From Henriciella aquimarina (lineage in GTDB: Bacteria; Pseudomonadota; Alphaproteobacteria; Caulobacterales; Hyphomonadaceae): a stretch of DNA of 64,000 nt. The translations under genes were made by a program, and so were the position numbers. This document shows, in pieces, positions 1 through 7,812 of this stretch. The notes below the pieces were generated by a model. The model did not search any database. It was not told where the DNA came from and was given only the letters and a program-made list of their open reading frames with translations. The number at the start of each line of letters is the position of its first letter. The stretch's first letter is position 1. Location of the stretch: the NCBI RefSeq assembly GCF_002088975.1, contig NZ_NCST01000041.1:1-64000 (forward strand). The letters run 5' to 3'.

Positions 1-162
1 GCCGTCGGCGACAAGGTGAAGAAGGGCGATACGCTGATGCTGGTCGAAGCCATGAAGACCTTCAACCCGGTCGAGGCCACGGCCGCCGGCACCGTGAAGG
101 AAATCATCGTGGAAGATGCCCAGCCCGTCGAGTTTGGCGAACCGCTGATCGTCATCGAGTGA
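1..162 (+). CDS. accB: Acetyl-CoA carboxylase biotin carboxyl carrier protein, C-terminal part
   Basis: The reading frame is open from the first base of the window, so only the last 53 residues are seen. They form the biotinyl domain. The motif VEAMKTF carries the lysine that is biotinylated in this family, and the fold ends PLIVIE before TGA. The carrier shuttles carboxybiotin between AccC and the carboxyltransferase in the first step of fatty acid synthesis. accC starts 10 bases after the stop, so the two are almost certainly one operon. The N-terminus lies outside the window. Confidence 0.95.
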   Translation, partial: AVGDKVKKGDTLMLVEAMKTFNPVEATAAGTVKEIIVEDAQPVEFGEPLIVIE

Positions 163-172
163 GGTCGGTCGT

Positions 173-1513
173 ATGATTGAGAAAGTCCTGATCGCCAATC
201 GCGGCGAAATTGCCCTGCGCATCCACCGCGCCTGCAAGGAAATGGGCATCTCGACCGTCGTCGTGCACTCCGAAGCCGACCGCGATGCCATGGCTGTGCG
301 TCTGGCCGACGAAAGCGTCTGCATCGGCCCGGCCCCGTCTTCGGAGAGCTATCTGAAGAAGTCCCGCATCCTGGCGGCCGCCGAGATCACCAATGCCGAT
401 GCCATCCATCCCGGCTATGGCTTCCTGTCGGAGAATGCACAATTCGCCGAAATGGTCGAAGCCCACGACATCAAGTTCATCGGCCCCAAGGCCGAGCATA
501 TCCGTACCATGGGCGACAAGATCGCGGCCAAGAAGGCCATGATCGATGCCGGCGTGCCCTGCGTGCCGGGCTCCGATGGCGGCGTGACCAGCACCAGCGA
601 AGCTAAGAAGATCGCCAAGAAGATCGGCTATCCCGTCCTGGTAAAAGCTGCTTCAGGCGGCGGCGGCCGCGGCATGAAGGTCGCCAAGACGGAGAAGGAA
701 CTCGAGAACGCAATTCGTACCGCCAAGACAGAAGCCAAGGCGGCTTTTGGCGATGATGCGGTCTATCTCGAGAAATACCTTACCACGCCACGTCACATTG
801 AAATTCAGGTGATTGCCGACAGCCATGGCAATGTCGCCCATCTCTGGGAGCGCGACTGCTCGCTGCAGCGCCGCCACCAGAAGGTGTTCGAGGAAGCCCC
901 CTCCCCGGCCCTCAACCAGGCCCAGCGCGAGGAGATTGGCACGATCGTCGCCAAGGCGGTCGCCAAGCTCGGCTATCTCGGCGCGGGTACGATGGAGTTC
1001 CTGTACGAAGACGGGAACTTCTACTTCATCGAAATGAACACCCGCCTGCAGGTCGAACACCCGGTTACAGAGATGATCACGGGCATTGATCTTGTGCGTG
1101 AACAAATCCGCATAGCCGACGGAAAGAAACTCTCTTTCAGCCAGGAAGATGTCATGCTGGTCGGGCATGCGATCGAGTGCCGGATCAATGCCGAACACCC
1201 GGAAACCTTCATGCCGTCTCCCGGCACAATCACCGAGTTTCACGCCCCGGGTGGCCCGGATGTGCGCCTCGACAGCGCGGCTTATGCCGGATACCGCATC
1301 CCGCCGCACTATGACAGCCTGATCGGCAAGCTCATAGTGCATGGGCGCACGCGCAATGAATGCGTCATGCGCCTGCGCCGTGCGCTCGACGAGATGGTGA
1401 TCGGGGGTATCGAGACCACGCTGCCCCTGCACCAGCGCCTTGTGGATGAAAAGGACGTCGTCGACGGCTCCTATGACATCCACTGGCTGGAGCGTTTCCT
1501 CAGCAAGGAGTAG
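173..1513 (+). CDS. accC: Biotin carboxylase subunit of acetyl-CoA carboxylase
   Basis: 446 residues, the usual length for AccC. It carboxylates biotin on AccB using ATP and bicarbonate, in the cytoplasm. The N-terminus reads [14 protein letters not shown], typical of biotin carboxylases. The ATP-grasp region has the glycine-rich loop [12 protein letters not shown] (about residues 158-169), and the motif [14 protein letters not shown] carries the catalytic and metal-binding residues. GAGGT lies 7 bases before the ATG. It follows accB directly, and aat follows 12 bases downstream on the same strand, so accB-accC-aat may share a transcript. Confidence 0.98.
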   Translation: MIEKVLIANRGEIALRIHRACKEMGISTVVVHSEADRDAMAVRLADESVCIGPAPSSESYLKKSRILAAAEITNADAIHPGYGFLSENAQFAEMVEAHDIKFIGPKAEHIRTMGDKIAAKKAMIDAGVPCVPGSDGGVTSTSEAKKIAKKIGYPVLVKAASGGGGRGMKVAKTEKELENAIRTAKTEAKAAFGDDAVYLEKYLTTPRHIEIQVIADSHGNVAHLWERDCSLQRRHQKVFEEAPSPALNQAQREEIGTIVAKAVAKLGYLGAGTMEFLYEDGNFYFIEMNTRLQVEHPVTEMITGIDLVREQIRIADGKKLSFSQEDVMLVGHAIECRINAEHPETFMPSPGTITEFHAPGGPDVRLDSAAYAGYRIPPHYDSLIGKLIVHGRTRNECVMRLRRALDEMVIGGIETTLPLHQRLVDEKDVVDGSYDIHWLERFLSKE

Positions 1514-1525
1514 GCTGGTCCGGCC

Positions 1526-2194
1526 ATGTCCGACCGCTTCGATACAGAGAGACTACTCGACTGCTACCGGCAGGGCGTGTTTCCCATGGCGGATTCGCGC
1601 GACGACATGAATCTGTTCCTCATCTCACCCGAGATGCGGGGCATCCTGCCCCTGGACCATTTTCACATCCCCCGACGCCTGAAACGCACGGTCAAGCAGC
1701 AGCCCTTCAATGTCACGGTCGATCTGGCCTTCAACCGCGTCCTGGAAGCCTGTGCGGAAGAAACTCCGGAGCGGCCGACCACCTGGATCAACCCGACCAT
1801 CCTGAACCTGTATGGCGCACTGCATCATCAGGGCTACGCCCATTCCATCGAATGCTGGAACGAAGACGGCTGGCTGGTCGGCGGCGTCTATGGCGTGGCG
1901 CTCGGCGGGGCCTTTTTCGGGGAAAGCATGTTCTCGCGAGAGACAGACGCCTCAAAGGTTGCGCTGGTGCATCTCGTCGCCCGCCTGATCCATGGCGGCT
2001 TCACCCTGCTCGACGCACAGTTTCACAATCCGCACCTCGAACAGTTCGGCCTGGAAGAGCTTCCGAAGAAGGAATTCATGAAACGGCTGGATGCCGCCCT
2101 AGCCGTGAAGGCGGACTTTTATTCCGCCGGCTCAGCCGGGGTCGATTCCTTGACCGGCGTACGCTCGGTGCACCTGATCACCCAGACGTCGTAG
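1526..2194 (+). CDS. aat: Leucyl/phenylalanyl-tRNA--protein transferase
   Basis: 222 residues. The enzyme adds Leu or Phe from tRNA to N-terminal Arg or Lys of proteins, marking them for ClpS/ClpAP degradation (N-end rule). Family features seen include the N-terminal YRQGVFPM and the central segments SIECWN, GGVYGVALGGAFFGESMF and DAQFHNPHLEQFG. It starts 12 bases after accC. The end (ITQTS) overlaps the end of the opposing DUF2155 gene by 76 bases, so the last 24 residues are encoded antisense to that protein's C-terminus. Confidence 0.95.
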   Translation: MSDRFDTERLLDCYRQGVFPMADSRDDMNLFLISPEMRGILPLDHFHIPRRLKRTVKQQPFNVTVDLAFNRVLEACAEETPERPTTWINPTILNLYGALHHQGYAHSIECWNEDGWLVGGVYGVALGGAFFGESMFSRETDASKVALVHLVARLIHGGFTLLDAQFHNPHLEQFGLEELPKKEFMKRLDAALAVKADFYSAGSAGVDSLTGVRSVHLITQTS

Positions 2195-2808
2195 ACCGGA
2201 TGCTCAAGCGCGTTGAGGCCCGGTGAGGACGCAAACATCCAGCCGGAAAAGAGCAGCTCTTCGTCCTTTTCGTCGGCTTCTTTCTCTTCTTCATCGCGGC
2301 TGGCCAGCGCCTTGGCATCCACGCCGGAACCTTCCACGCCCTCGACGTCACTCGCCAGGCGCGGAACCGTCATCGACTGCATGCGCACCGCCTCCGCGGT
2401 CTCGATCTGCAGGAAGGCCGCGCTTTCCGGCGGCTCTTCAGGCGGACTCTGGAAGCACACCTCCAGATCGATCTTCAGGGAGCCGTAAACGACCGGCTCA
2501 CCGACCTCGATCTCGAAATCGGTCGACCGGCCCGTAATCTTGTCGAGGGCGCGCAGCGTTGCTGTCTTTTCCTCAGACATGGACCCGTGACGGCCGGGCG
2601 TCTTGTTTTCGCCTGAGCTTGAAAACGACCCCAGGCCGAAATCATCGGCCGCATCGCCCTCATCCGTGCCGTCCTGCGACGGCGTTGACGTATCCGGGGC
2701 ATCCTGCTCTGCCGGTGCAGGGGCGGGATCATCCTGGAATTGCGCCATGGCGCACGGGCTCACCAGAGCAAGGGCCGCCGATGCGCACAATAATTTGGCA
2801 AGTGTCAC
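2119..2808 (-). CDS. DUF2155 family exported protein
   Basis: 229 residues, with an N-terminal signal peptide (hydrophobic ASAALALVSPC, cleavage near AMA-QF). A low-complexity Pro/Asp/Glu linker follows to about residue 65. The DUF2155 core then runs from ATLRALDKITGR through VYGSLKIDLEVCF to the characteristic LEHPVYDVWVI. A Glu/Asp/Lys-rich insert sits in the core near residues 170-185. The function of DUF2155 is unknown. It is the last gene of an operon behind NDUFA12 and mlaD, with a 4-base ATGA overlap with mlaD, which suggests an envelope role. Its 3' end overlaps aat by 76 bases. Confidence 0.88.
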   Translation of the reverse strand: MTLAKLLCASAALALVSPCAMAQFQDDPAPAPAEQDAPDTSTPSQDGTDEGDAADDFGLGSFSSSGENKTPGRHGSMSEEKTATLRALDKITGRSTDFEIEVGEPVVYGSLKIDLEVCFQSPPEEPPESAAFLQIETAEAVRMQSMTVPRLASDVEGVEGSGVDAKALASRDEEEKEADEKDEELLFSGWMFASSPGLNALEHPVYDVWVIRCTERTPVKESTPAEPAE

Positions 2809-3524
2809 TGATCGTCTCCCGGAGCAGCCGTATCTGGATAAGGCTCTCCGAATGAAGTCGATGAATCGGTCGATTCTGTGTCGCTTTCCGCACCGTCTGC
2901 AGGGGCACTGTCATTGCCGGACGCGGGGGCCTCGGTCTCTGTGCCGGAGTTCGCTGCAGGCTCGCTTGCAGCCGAGGCGCCGCCGGCACTTCCGCTGGAG
3001 GCTGCGCTGCTGCCCGAACTGCTGTCGCCGGAGCCGTCACCGCCGCCATTGGCGAAGGAGGCAAACAGGGTCAGCAGGTCGACGCTGCCCTGCGTGTACA
3101 TGATCTCACCACAGCCCGTCTCGCCGAACAGCTCCTCGCCTTCCGGGCAAGGCTCGATCGTGCCAAAGCCGGCGGCCGGTTCGAGGTTGATGTAGTTGCC
3201 ACCAAGCAGCCCCTCGGTCTGGATCCGGGCACTCGTGCCGTCATCGAGCGGCATCAGGTCTTTTGAGATCGCCATGGTGACCAGCGCTTCGGCGCGTTCG
3301 ACATCAAGGCTGATATTACGCACCGTGCCGATTTTCACGCCTGCCAGGCGCACATCTGTGCCGCGCTCGATTCCGCTGACGCTGTTAAAGCGCGCGCCGA
3401 TCTCGACACTGTCAGAGGGGGATGTGCCCGCTTCTCCGCCACGCGCCAGCGCAAACCAGAGGAAAACGCCGGCAACGCCCAGAACGACCGCGCCGACCAG
3501 GGTCTCGAAAATTGATTCACGCAT
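2805..3524 (-). CDS. mlaD: MlaD family outer-membrane lipid asymmetry substrate-binding protein
   Basis: 239 residues. MlaD is the inner-membrane-anchored periplasmic ring of the Mla phospholipid transporter. One N-terminal transmembrane helix (about residues 8-26, TLVGAVVLGVAGVFLWFAL) is followed by an MCE domain with the typical VSGIERGTDVRLAGVKIGTV and a lipid-facing segment around TEGLLGGNYINLEP. From about residue 155 the tail is low-complexity Gly/Ser/Ala/Glu/Asp, much longer than in E. coli MlaD. It overlaps NDUFA12 upstream by 8 bases and DUF2155 downstream by 4. The permease and ATPase genes are not in this window. Confidence 0.92.
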   Translation of the reverse strand: MRESIFETLVGAVVLGVAGVFLWFALARGGEAGTSPSDSVEIGARFNSVSGIERGTDVRLAGVKIGTVRNISLDVERAEALVTMAISKDLMPLDDGTSARIQTEGLLGGNYINLEPAAGFGTIEPCPEGEELFGETGCGEIMYTQGSVDLLTLFASFANGGGDGSGDSSSGSSAASSGSAGGASAASEPAANSGTETEAPASGNDSAPADGAESDTESTDSSTSFGEPYPDTAAPGDDQ

Positions 3525-3906
3525 CGGGGGTCCATGCCTCGTAATCGGAGTCTGACTTCTGCCGCTGGCCGGATTCCTTCAAGGACCCGTCCGGGCGATA
3601 GGCGAACAGCGTCCCCGTCATGTTCGGCTTGTGATCGGCTTCCCAGTCACGCCGGTTGAGCGGTGCTTCCGTCGGCGGCTTGTCGAGGGTGTGGTGCAGC
3701 CAGCCATACCAGTCGGCCGGCACCTTGGACGGTTCGGCCAGGCCCCTGTAGATCACATAGCGGCGATGGCGGTGTTCCACCGACTCCTTGCGATCCTCAT
3801 AATACTTGTTTCCATACTCATCCGTCCCGACGAGCTTGCTGCGGCGGGTAATGTCGAACAAACCGCCGAGTGTGACGCCGTTCCACCAGGTGAAGAGCTT
3901 GAGCAT
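3517..3906 (-). CDS. NADH:ubiquinone oxidoreductase accessory subunit, NDUFA12 family
   Basis: 129 residues from the ATG giving MLKLFTWWNGVTLGG. The family is the alphaproteobacterial counterpart of the mitochondrial complex I accessory subunit NDUFA12/B17.2. Seen features are GTDEYGNKYYEDR, RRYVIYRG and PADWYGWLHHTLDKPP, all typical of the family. No signal peptide or membrane segment is visible, so it should act peripherally on complex I. It heads the operon NDUFA12-mlaD-DUF2155. An upstream in-frame start at 3981 would add 25 unconvincing residues. Confidence 0.93.
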   Translation of the reverse strand: MLKLFTWWNGVTLGGLFDITRRSKLVGTDEYGNKYYEDRKESVEHRHRRYVIYRGLAEPSKVPADWYGWLHHTLDKPPTEAPLNRRDWEADHKPNMTGTLFAYRPDGSLKESGQRQKSDSDYEAWTPDA

Positions 3907-4070
3907 ATTCGAATCCTGATCTTCCTGTGAGCTGGAATATGGGGCATGCCTTGCCGCGAATCCAGTTAGGCTAGGGCTCACAATATCTCAAGCGTACCGT
4001 CAAGCTTTCGCCTCATCTTGTCGCGGTCGGCACAGCGGGTACGCAAGCCATCAAAACCGGGAGAGCAGCC
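3907..4070. promoter_or_regulatory. Divergent promoter region with two GANTC sites
   Basis: This 164-base gap separates NDUFA12 (leftward) from the NrdJ-like gene (rightward). It must hold promoters for both, but I cannot place convincing -35/-10 boxes. Two GAATC sequences (3911-3915 and 3958-3962) fit the CcrM methylation motif GANTC used by Caulobacterales and relatives. Two sites 47 bases apart is only a modest enrichment. GGGAGA lies 6 bases before the ATG at 4071. Confidence 0.4.
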
Positions 4071-6338
4071 ATGCCCCGCACACAGAAAAGCGATGCCCTT
4101 CTGACAGCGGCGATCGAAGCAGGCCATATCAGCCCCGTCGTGCGGCTCGACCGGCTGGTCTCCCTGCCTGCCGCCATTTCGCACGCATCGGACGAGGCGC
4201 TGCAGCAGGCCATCAACGAGCGCGAGAACCTCGAACTGGCCAAGCGCACAACGCTCGGCCTGGCCGATCTGGTCGAACAGCTTGGCCCCGCACCCAAGAA
4301 TGCCGAACTGGCCGAAGCGATCCTGTCCGGCCTGCCTGTGCCGCTGGTCGAAGCGGGCCTGCAGGACCCGGAAGGCTTTTCCGGGCTGGAGCGCCGGCTG
4401 CGCCAGAATGCGATGGCTGAAAGCCCCGCCCGGCCTGTGGCGGTGCCGCCCTCCGCTTTCGAGGCCGAAGCCGCTCTCGTCTCCGACGCCCGCCATACCG
4501 GTATTCCCGTGTGGGTCGGGGAGAGCCCGGCCTTCGCCCCGAATGCGCAAGCGATTGCTGTCGATCTGTCGAGCTTTGTAAGCGAGGACGGCTTCGACAC
4601 CGACCTGCTCGCCAAGACCATCGGGGCGGCGGCCGCCACGCTGGACGAAGGCGAGACGCTGACTGTGCTCGCTCACGGCCTCATGGCCGGAGCCCTGTCC
4701 CTGGCTGCACAGGGCGAACCCAGTCTCGCCAAACGGGCCGCTGCGCTGCTCGCCTGCCTGTCGGCGATCTCCAGTGGCGAAGCCCTTACCAAGACCGATG
4801 CCGCACGCCTTGGCCTTGCGACCGAGACCGACCTTTCCCCCAACGGACCGTTCCACATCCTGATCGCTCCGCTGAACGCACATGCCGATCATGACTTCCT
4901 GCCCGCCAGTGACGGCCTCTCAGGCAAATGCACCATGACGCTCACCGATGAGGACGGCGCCCTGTCGCTGTCGCCCGCCGCCAGGCTGATGCTTGCCGGC
5001 ACACCGGACGTGCTTGCCAGCATGGAAGACGGGCTGGCGTCGGTCTGCGATCTCGACCGCCTGCCGGCCATCAACACAGAGACCCTGCGCCTGCGCGGCT
5101 TCTCCGATGAAGCGATCGCGCGCGTCAGCAATGCGATTCGTGAAGGCCTGCCGCTCAGTGCCGCCTTTTCGCGCTGGGTGATCGGCGATGATGTTATTGG
5201 CGGTAATCTGAAGCTGTCCCCCGATGCCTTCGACACGAACGGCCATGCCCTGCTGAACGCGATCGGTTTTGGCCGGGATGCCATTGAAAGCGCGGAAGCC
5301 GCCCTGGCCGGCGCGGGCGAAGCGGCTGTGCGCGCCCATCTCGAACAGGAAGGCTTTGCCCTGCCCGACGATGCGAGCTTCGTGCTGGAAACCGCCCGGC
5401 TTGCCCGCAAGCACGTGTCCGGCGCCATCGTCGTGGACGGCAGCGACTGGGCCACCGACATGGCCAGCACCGCCGCCGAAGCCGGCCTGTCTGTCCTGCT
5501 CAGCGCCGCGCCGGACGGTCAGAGCGCAGAGACGAGTGACCGGATGGGCGCCATTCTTACCCTTGTCGAGGACATGGCCGAAGAGGTCTCCCAGGAAGAA
5601 GCGGCCACGGCGCCGTGGCCCGTGCAGCAGGGCGCCCAGCGCACCCGCCTGCCGGACCGGCGCAAGGGCTATATCCAGAAAGCCACCGTCGGCGGCCACA
5701 AGGTCTACCTGCACACGGGCGAATTCGATGACGGTGCGCTCGGCGAGATCTTCATCGACATGCACAAGGAAGGCGCGGCTTTCCGCTCGCTGATGAACAA
5801 TTTCGCCATCGCCGTTTCGCTTGGCCTGCAATATGGCGTACCACTGGACGAATATGTCGATGCTTTCGTCTTCACCCGGTTCGAACCGGCCGGCGAAGTC
5901 ACTGGAAATGACCGCATCACCAAGGCGACGTCCATTCTCGACTACCTCTTCCGTGAACTCGCCATCTCCTATCTCGCCCGCGAGGACCTCGCCGAGATCG
6001 GAGAGGATGTCAGCCATGACGGTCTCGGCCGCGGGCTTCAGGATGGCACGCGCCAGAGCCCTCAGCCGCTGCCGGAAGAGGCTGTCCAGTTCATCTCGCG
6101 CGGCTTCTCCCGGGGCCAGCTGCCGGACAATATCGTCATTCTCGACCGCAAACGCGCCGAACGCGAGGAAGCCGGAGCGGAATCAGATGAGACAGCGGCA
6201 GAAACAGACGACCCGGATTATCTGCCCCAGCCCTGCCCCAGCTGTTCCAGCTTCACCCTGATGAAGCTGCCGGAGGAAGACACCGTCCACTGCGAGACCT
6301 GCGGCGAAGAAACCGCACCGGAGAGCCTGTTCAACTAG
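4071..6338 (+). CDS. Diverged NrdJ-like protein lacking the ribonucleotide reductase core
   Basis: 755 residues. From about residue 525 to the end it closely matches the C-terminal part of adenosylcobalamin-dependent class II reductase NrdJ as I recall it: [82 protein letters not shown] zinc ribbon follows (C722xxC725, C741xxC744). The first 500 residues only faintly echo NrdJ ([11 protein letters not shown] near 365-375; [18 protein letters not shown] near 231-248). NrdJ is usually about 1,200 residues; the catalytic barrel and its active-site cysteines are not recognisable. It is intact and codon use matches its neighbours, so it is probably a kept non-catalytic paralogue. Its function is unknown. 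Confidence 0.8.
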   Translation: MPRTQKSDALLTAAIEAGHISPVVRLDRLVSLPAAISHASDEALQQAINERENLELAKRTTLGLADLVEQLGPAPKNAELAEAILSGLPVPLVEAGLQDPEGFSGLERRLRQNAMAESPARPVAVPPSAFEAEAALVSDARHTGIPVWVGESPAFAPNAQAIAVDLSSFVSEDGFDTDLLAKTIGAAAATLDEGETLTVLAHGLMAGALSLAAQGEPSLAKRAAALLACLSAISSGEALTKTDAARLGLATETDLSPNGPFHILIAPLNAHADHDFLPASDGLSGKCTMTLTDEDGALSLSPAARLMLAGTPDVLASMEDGLASVCDLDRLPAINTETLRLRGFSDEAIARVSNAIREGLPLSAAFSRWVIGDDVIGGNLKLSPDAFDTNGHALLNAIGFGRDAIESAEAALAGAGEAAVRAHLEQEGFALPDDASFVLETARLARKHVSGAIVVDGSDWATDMASTAAEAGLSVLLSAAPDGQSAETSDRMGAILTLVEDMAEEVSQEEAATAPWPVQQGAQRTRLPDRRKGYIQKATVGGHKVYLHTGEFDDGALGEIFIDMHKEGAAFRSLMNNFAIAVSLGLQYGVPLDEYVDAFVFTRFEPAGEVTGNDRITKATSILDYLFRELAISYLAREDLAEIGEDVSHDGLGRGLQDGTRQSPQPLPEEAVQFISRGFSRGQLPDNIVILDRKRAEREEAGAESDETAAETDDPDYLPQPCPSCSSFTLMKLPEEDTVHCETCGEETAPESLFN

Positions 6339-6406
6339 GGCGCATTGGCAAGCCGATTGCGACGCCGGGAGCTGAGCCTCGCTCAGTGCACACAAGGTGT
6401 CCCATT

Positions 6407-6895
6407 ATGAAACACGTCGTCATTGCTCTCGCCCTGATCACTGCCAGCCTCCCGGCAACCGCGCAGGATGCAACCGAGATTGCCCGCGTCCAGGGCGGCC
6501 AGTCCTGCCCCGGCTGCAATCTGTTCCAGGCCGAACTGGCCTATCGTGATCTCAAGGGCATCGATGTCTCCGGCGCCCGGCTGCGCCAGTCTGACATGCA
6601 GCTGTCGACCTTCGACGACTGGAACCTGTCCAACACCAATCTCTCCATTGCGAACATGTTCGGTGTCCGCTTCAACCGGTCGGATTTCACCGGCGCCAAC
6701 CTTCAGCGGGCCACCATGGTCGGGGGTTATTTCGGCCGCTCGAGCTTCAAGAACGCCGATCTGACAGATGCCAACCTGTCTGGTGCCGACCTGTCGCTGG
6801 CCCGCGACCTGACTCAGGCCCAACTCGACACAGCTTGCGGCGATGAAGAGACCCGCCTGCCAAAAGGCCTGACGATTGCTCACTGCGCAGGCTAA
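6407..6895 (+). CDS. Exported pentapeptide-repeat protein with cysteine caps (paralogue 1)
   Basis: 162 residues from the ATG preceded by AAGGTG at 8 bases. The signal peptide is MKHVVIALALITASLPATAQ. After SCPGC (C34, C37), pentapeptide repeats of the A(D/N)LXX type run from about residue 38 to 138, for example GANLQ, NADLT, DANLS, GADLS. The end carries C144 and C160. Such repeats fold as a right-handed quadrilateral beta helix. The cysteines flank both ends and may form capping disulfides in the periplasm, which is inference. The next gene is a longer paralogue with the same cysteine plan. The function is unknown. Confidence 0.88.
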   Translation: MKHVVIALALITASLPATAQDATEIARVQGGQSCPGCNLFQAELAYRDLKGIDVSGARLRQSDMQLSTFDDWNLSNTNLSIANMFGVRFNRSDFTGANLQRATMVGGYFGRSSFKNADLTDANLSGADLSLARDLTQAQLDTACGDEETRLPKGLTIAHCAG

Positions 6896-6997
6896 CCCTG
6901 CCCCGTGGTGCAGCGTTTTGGCAACACCTGTGACAAGACTGCAGTTATTACCGGGATTTCAGTTCTAGCGAGGCGGTGAGCGCCATACATTGGGCCC

Positions 6998-7750
6998 ATG
7001 CTTGATAGAAGCTTGAAAAGACTTTTCGCAGCCTCAGCGCTGCTGGCTTGCCTCCCGGCGGGCCACGCCATGGCCCAGGACGGCTCTACCCGTGTCGCAT
7101 GGGCGCCCTCTTATGGCGGCTCCTGCGAAGGATGCGACATGCGCGGGCGCAACATGTCCGGCTGGGATGTCTCCAGCGCCAATTATCCGCGTGTCAATCT
7201 GTCCGGCGCCCTGCTGCGCGGGACACGTGCACTTGAGGTCGATTTCTCCAACATCAAAGCCCGGCAGACCGACTTCCGTCAGGCTGTGCTCGATGGATCG
7301 AAATTCCCCGATGCCCAGATGCCTGACGCGCGCTTCGACAAGGCGAGCCTTCTGAACACCGACCTGTCGCGTACCATCATGACCGGCGCAAAGCTGCATG
7401 GCGCACGGCTCAACGGTGCCACACTGCGCCAGGCAGACCTGTCACAGGCCAGGGCCCGCGGAGCTGACTTTTCCGGGGCCAACGCCTCCGGCGTCATCTT
7501 TGACGGCGCGGATCTGACCCGGGCGCAATTCAACAATGCGGTCGTCAGCGGGGCTTCGTTCCGCCAGGCGGATCTCGATGACGCCAACTTCTCGCATGTC
7601 CGCCTGATGGCGGTAGACTTCACGCAGGCCGAAGGGCTGGAAACAGCCATTTTTGATGGCGCCTGCAAGGACACACTCACCATCCTACCGGAAAGCGTGA
7701 CGGTCGAGAGCTGCACGCCGGAAGGCTCGCTGCTGTCCAAGCTGCAATAG
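6998..7750 (+). CDS. Exported pentapeptide-repeat protein with cysteine caps (paralogue 2)
   Basis: 250 residues. The signal peptide runs to about AMA-Q27. SCEGC (C43, C46) precedes roughly 17-18 pentapeptide repeats (about residues 48-220: VNLSG, TDFRQ, ADLSQ, ADFSG, ADLTR, ADLDD). The end has C223 and C239, spaced exactly as C144 and C160 in paralogue 1, within similar text (LPESVTVESC versus LPKGLTIAHC). It probably arose by tandem duplication with repeat expansion. It lies 102 bases after paralogue 1 on the same strand. A hairpin terminator follows at 7781-7808. The function is unknown, probably periplasmic. Confidence 0.88.
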   Translation: MLDRSLKRLFAASALLACLPAGHAMAQDGSTRVAWAPSYGGSCEGCDMRGRNMSGWDVSSANYPRVNLSGALLRGTRALEVDFSNIKARQTDFRQAVLDGSKFPDAQMPDARFDKASLLNTDLSRTIMTGAKLHGARLNGATLRQADLSQARARGADFSGANASGVIFDGADLTRAQFNNAVVSGASFRQADLDDANFSHVRLMAVDFTQAEGLETAIFDGACKDTLTILPESVTVESCTPEGSLLSKLQ

Positions 7751-7780
7751 GCTTTCCGCCGGCATCACCAGACCGAAATC

Positions 7781-7808
7781 AAAAGGGCGCCTCGTGAGGC
7801 GTCCTTTT
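7781..7808. terminator. Bidirectional hairpin terminator between pentapeptide gene and aspS
   Basis: The arms AAAAGGGCGCCT and AGGCGTCCTTTT pair around the loop CGTG with a single G-T wobble. The A-rich start and T-rich end serve both strands, so it can end the rightward pentapeptide transcript and the leftward aspS transcript. Confidence 0.85.
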
Positions 7809-7812
7809 CGTA

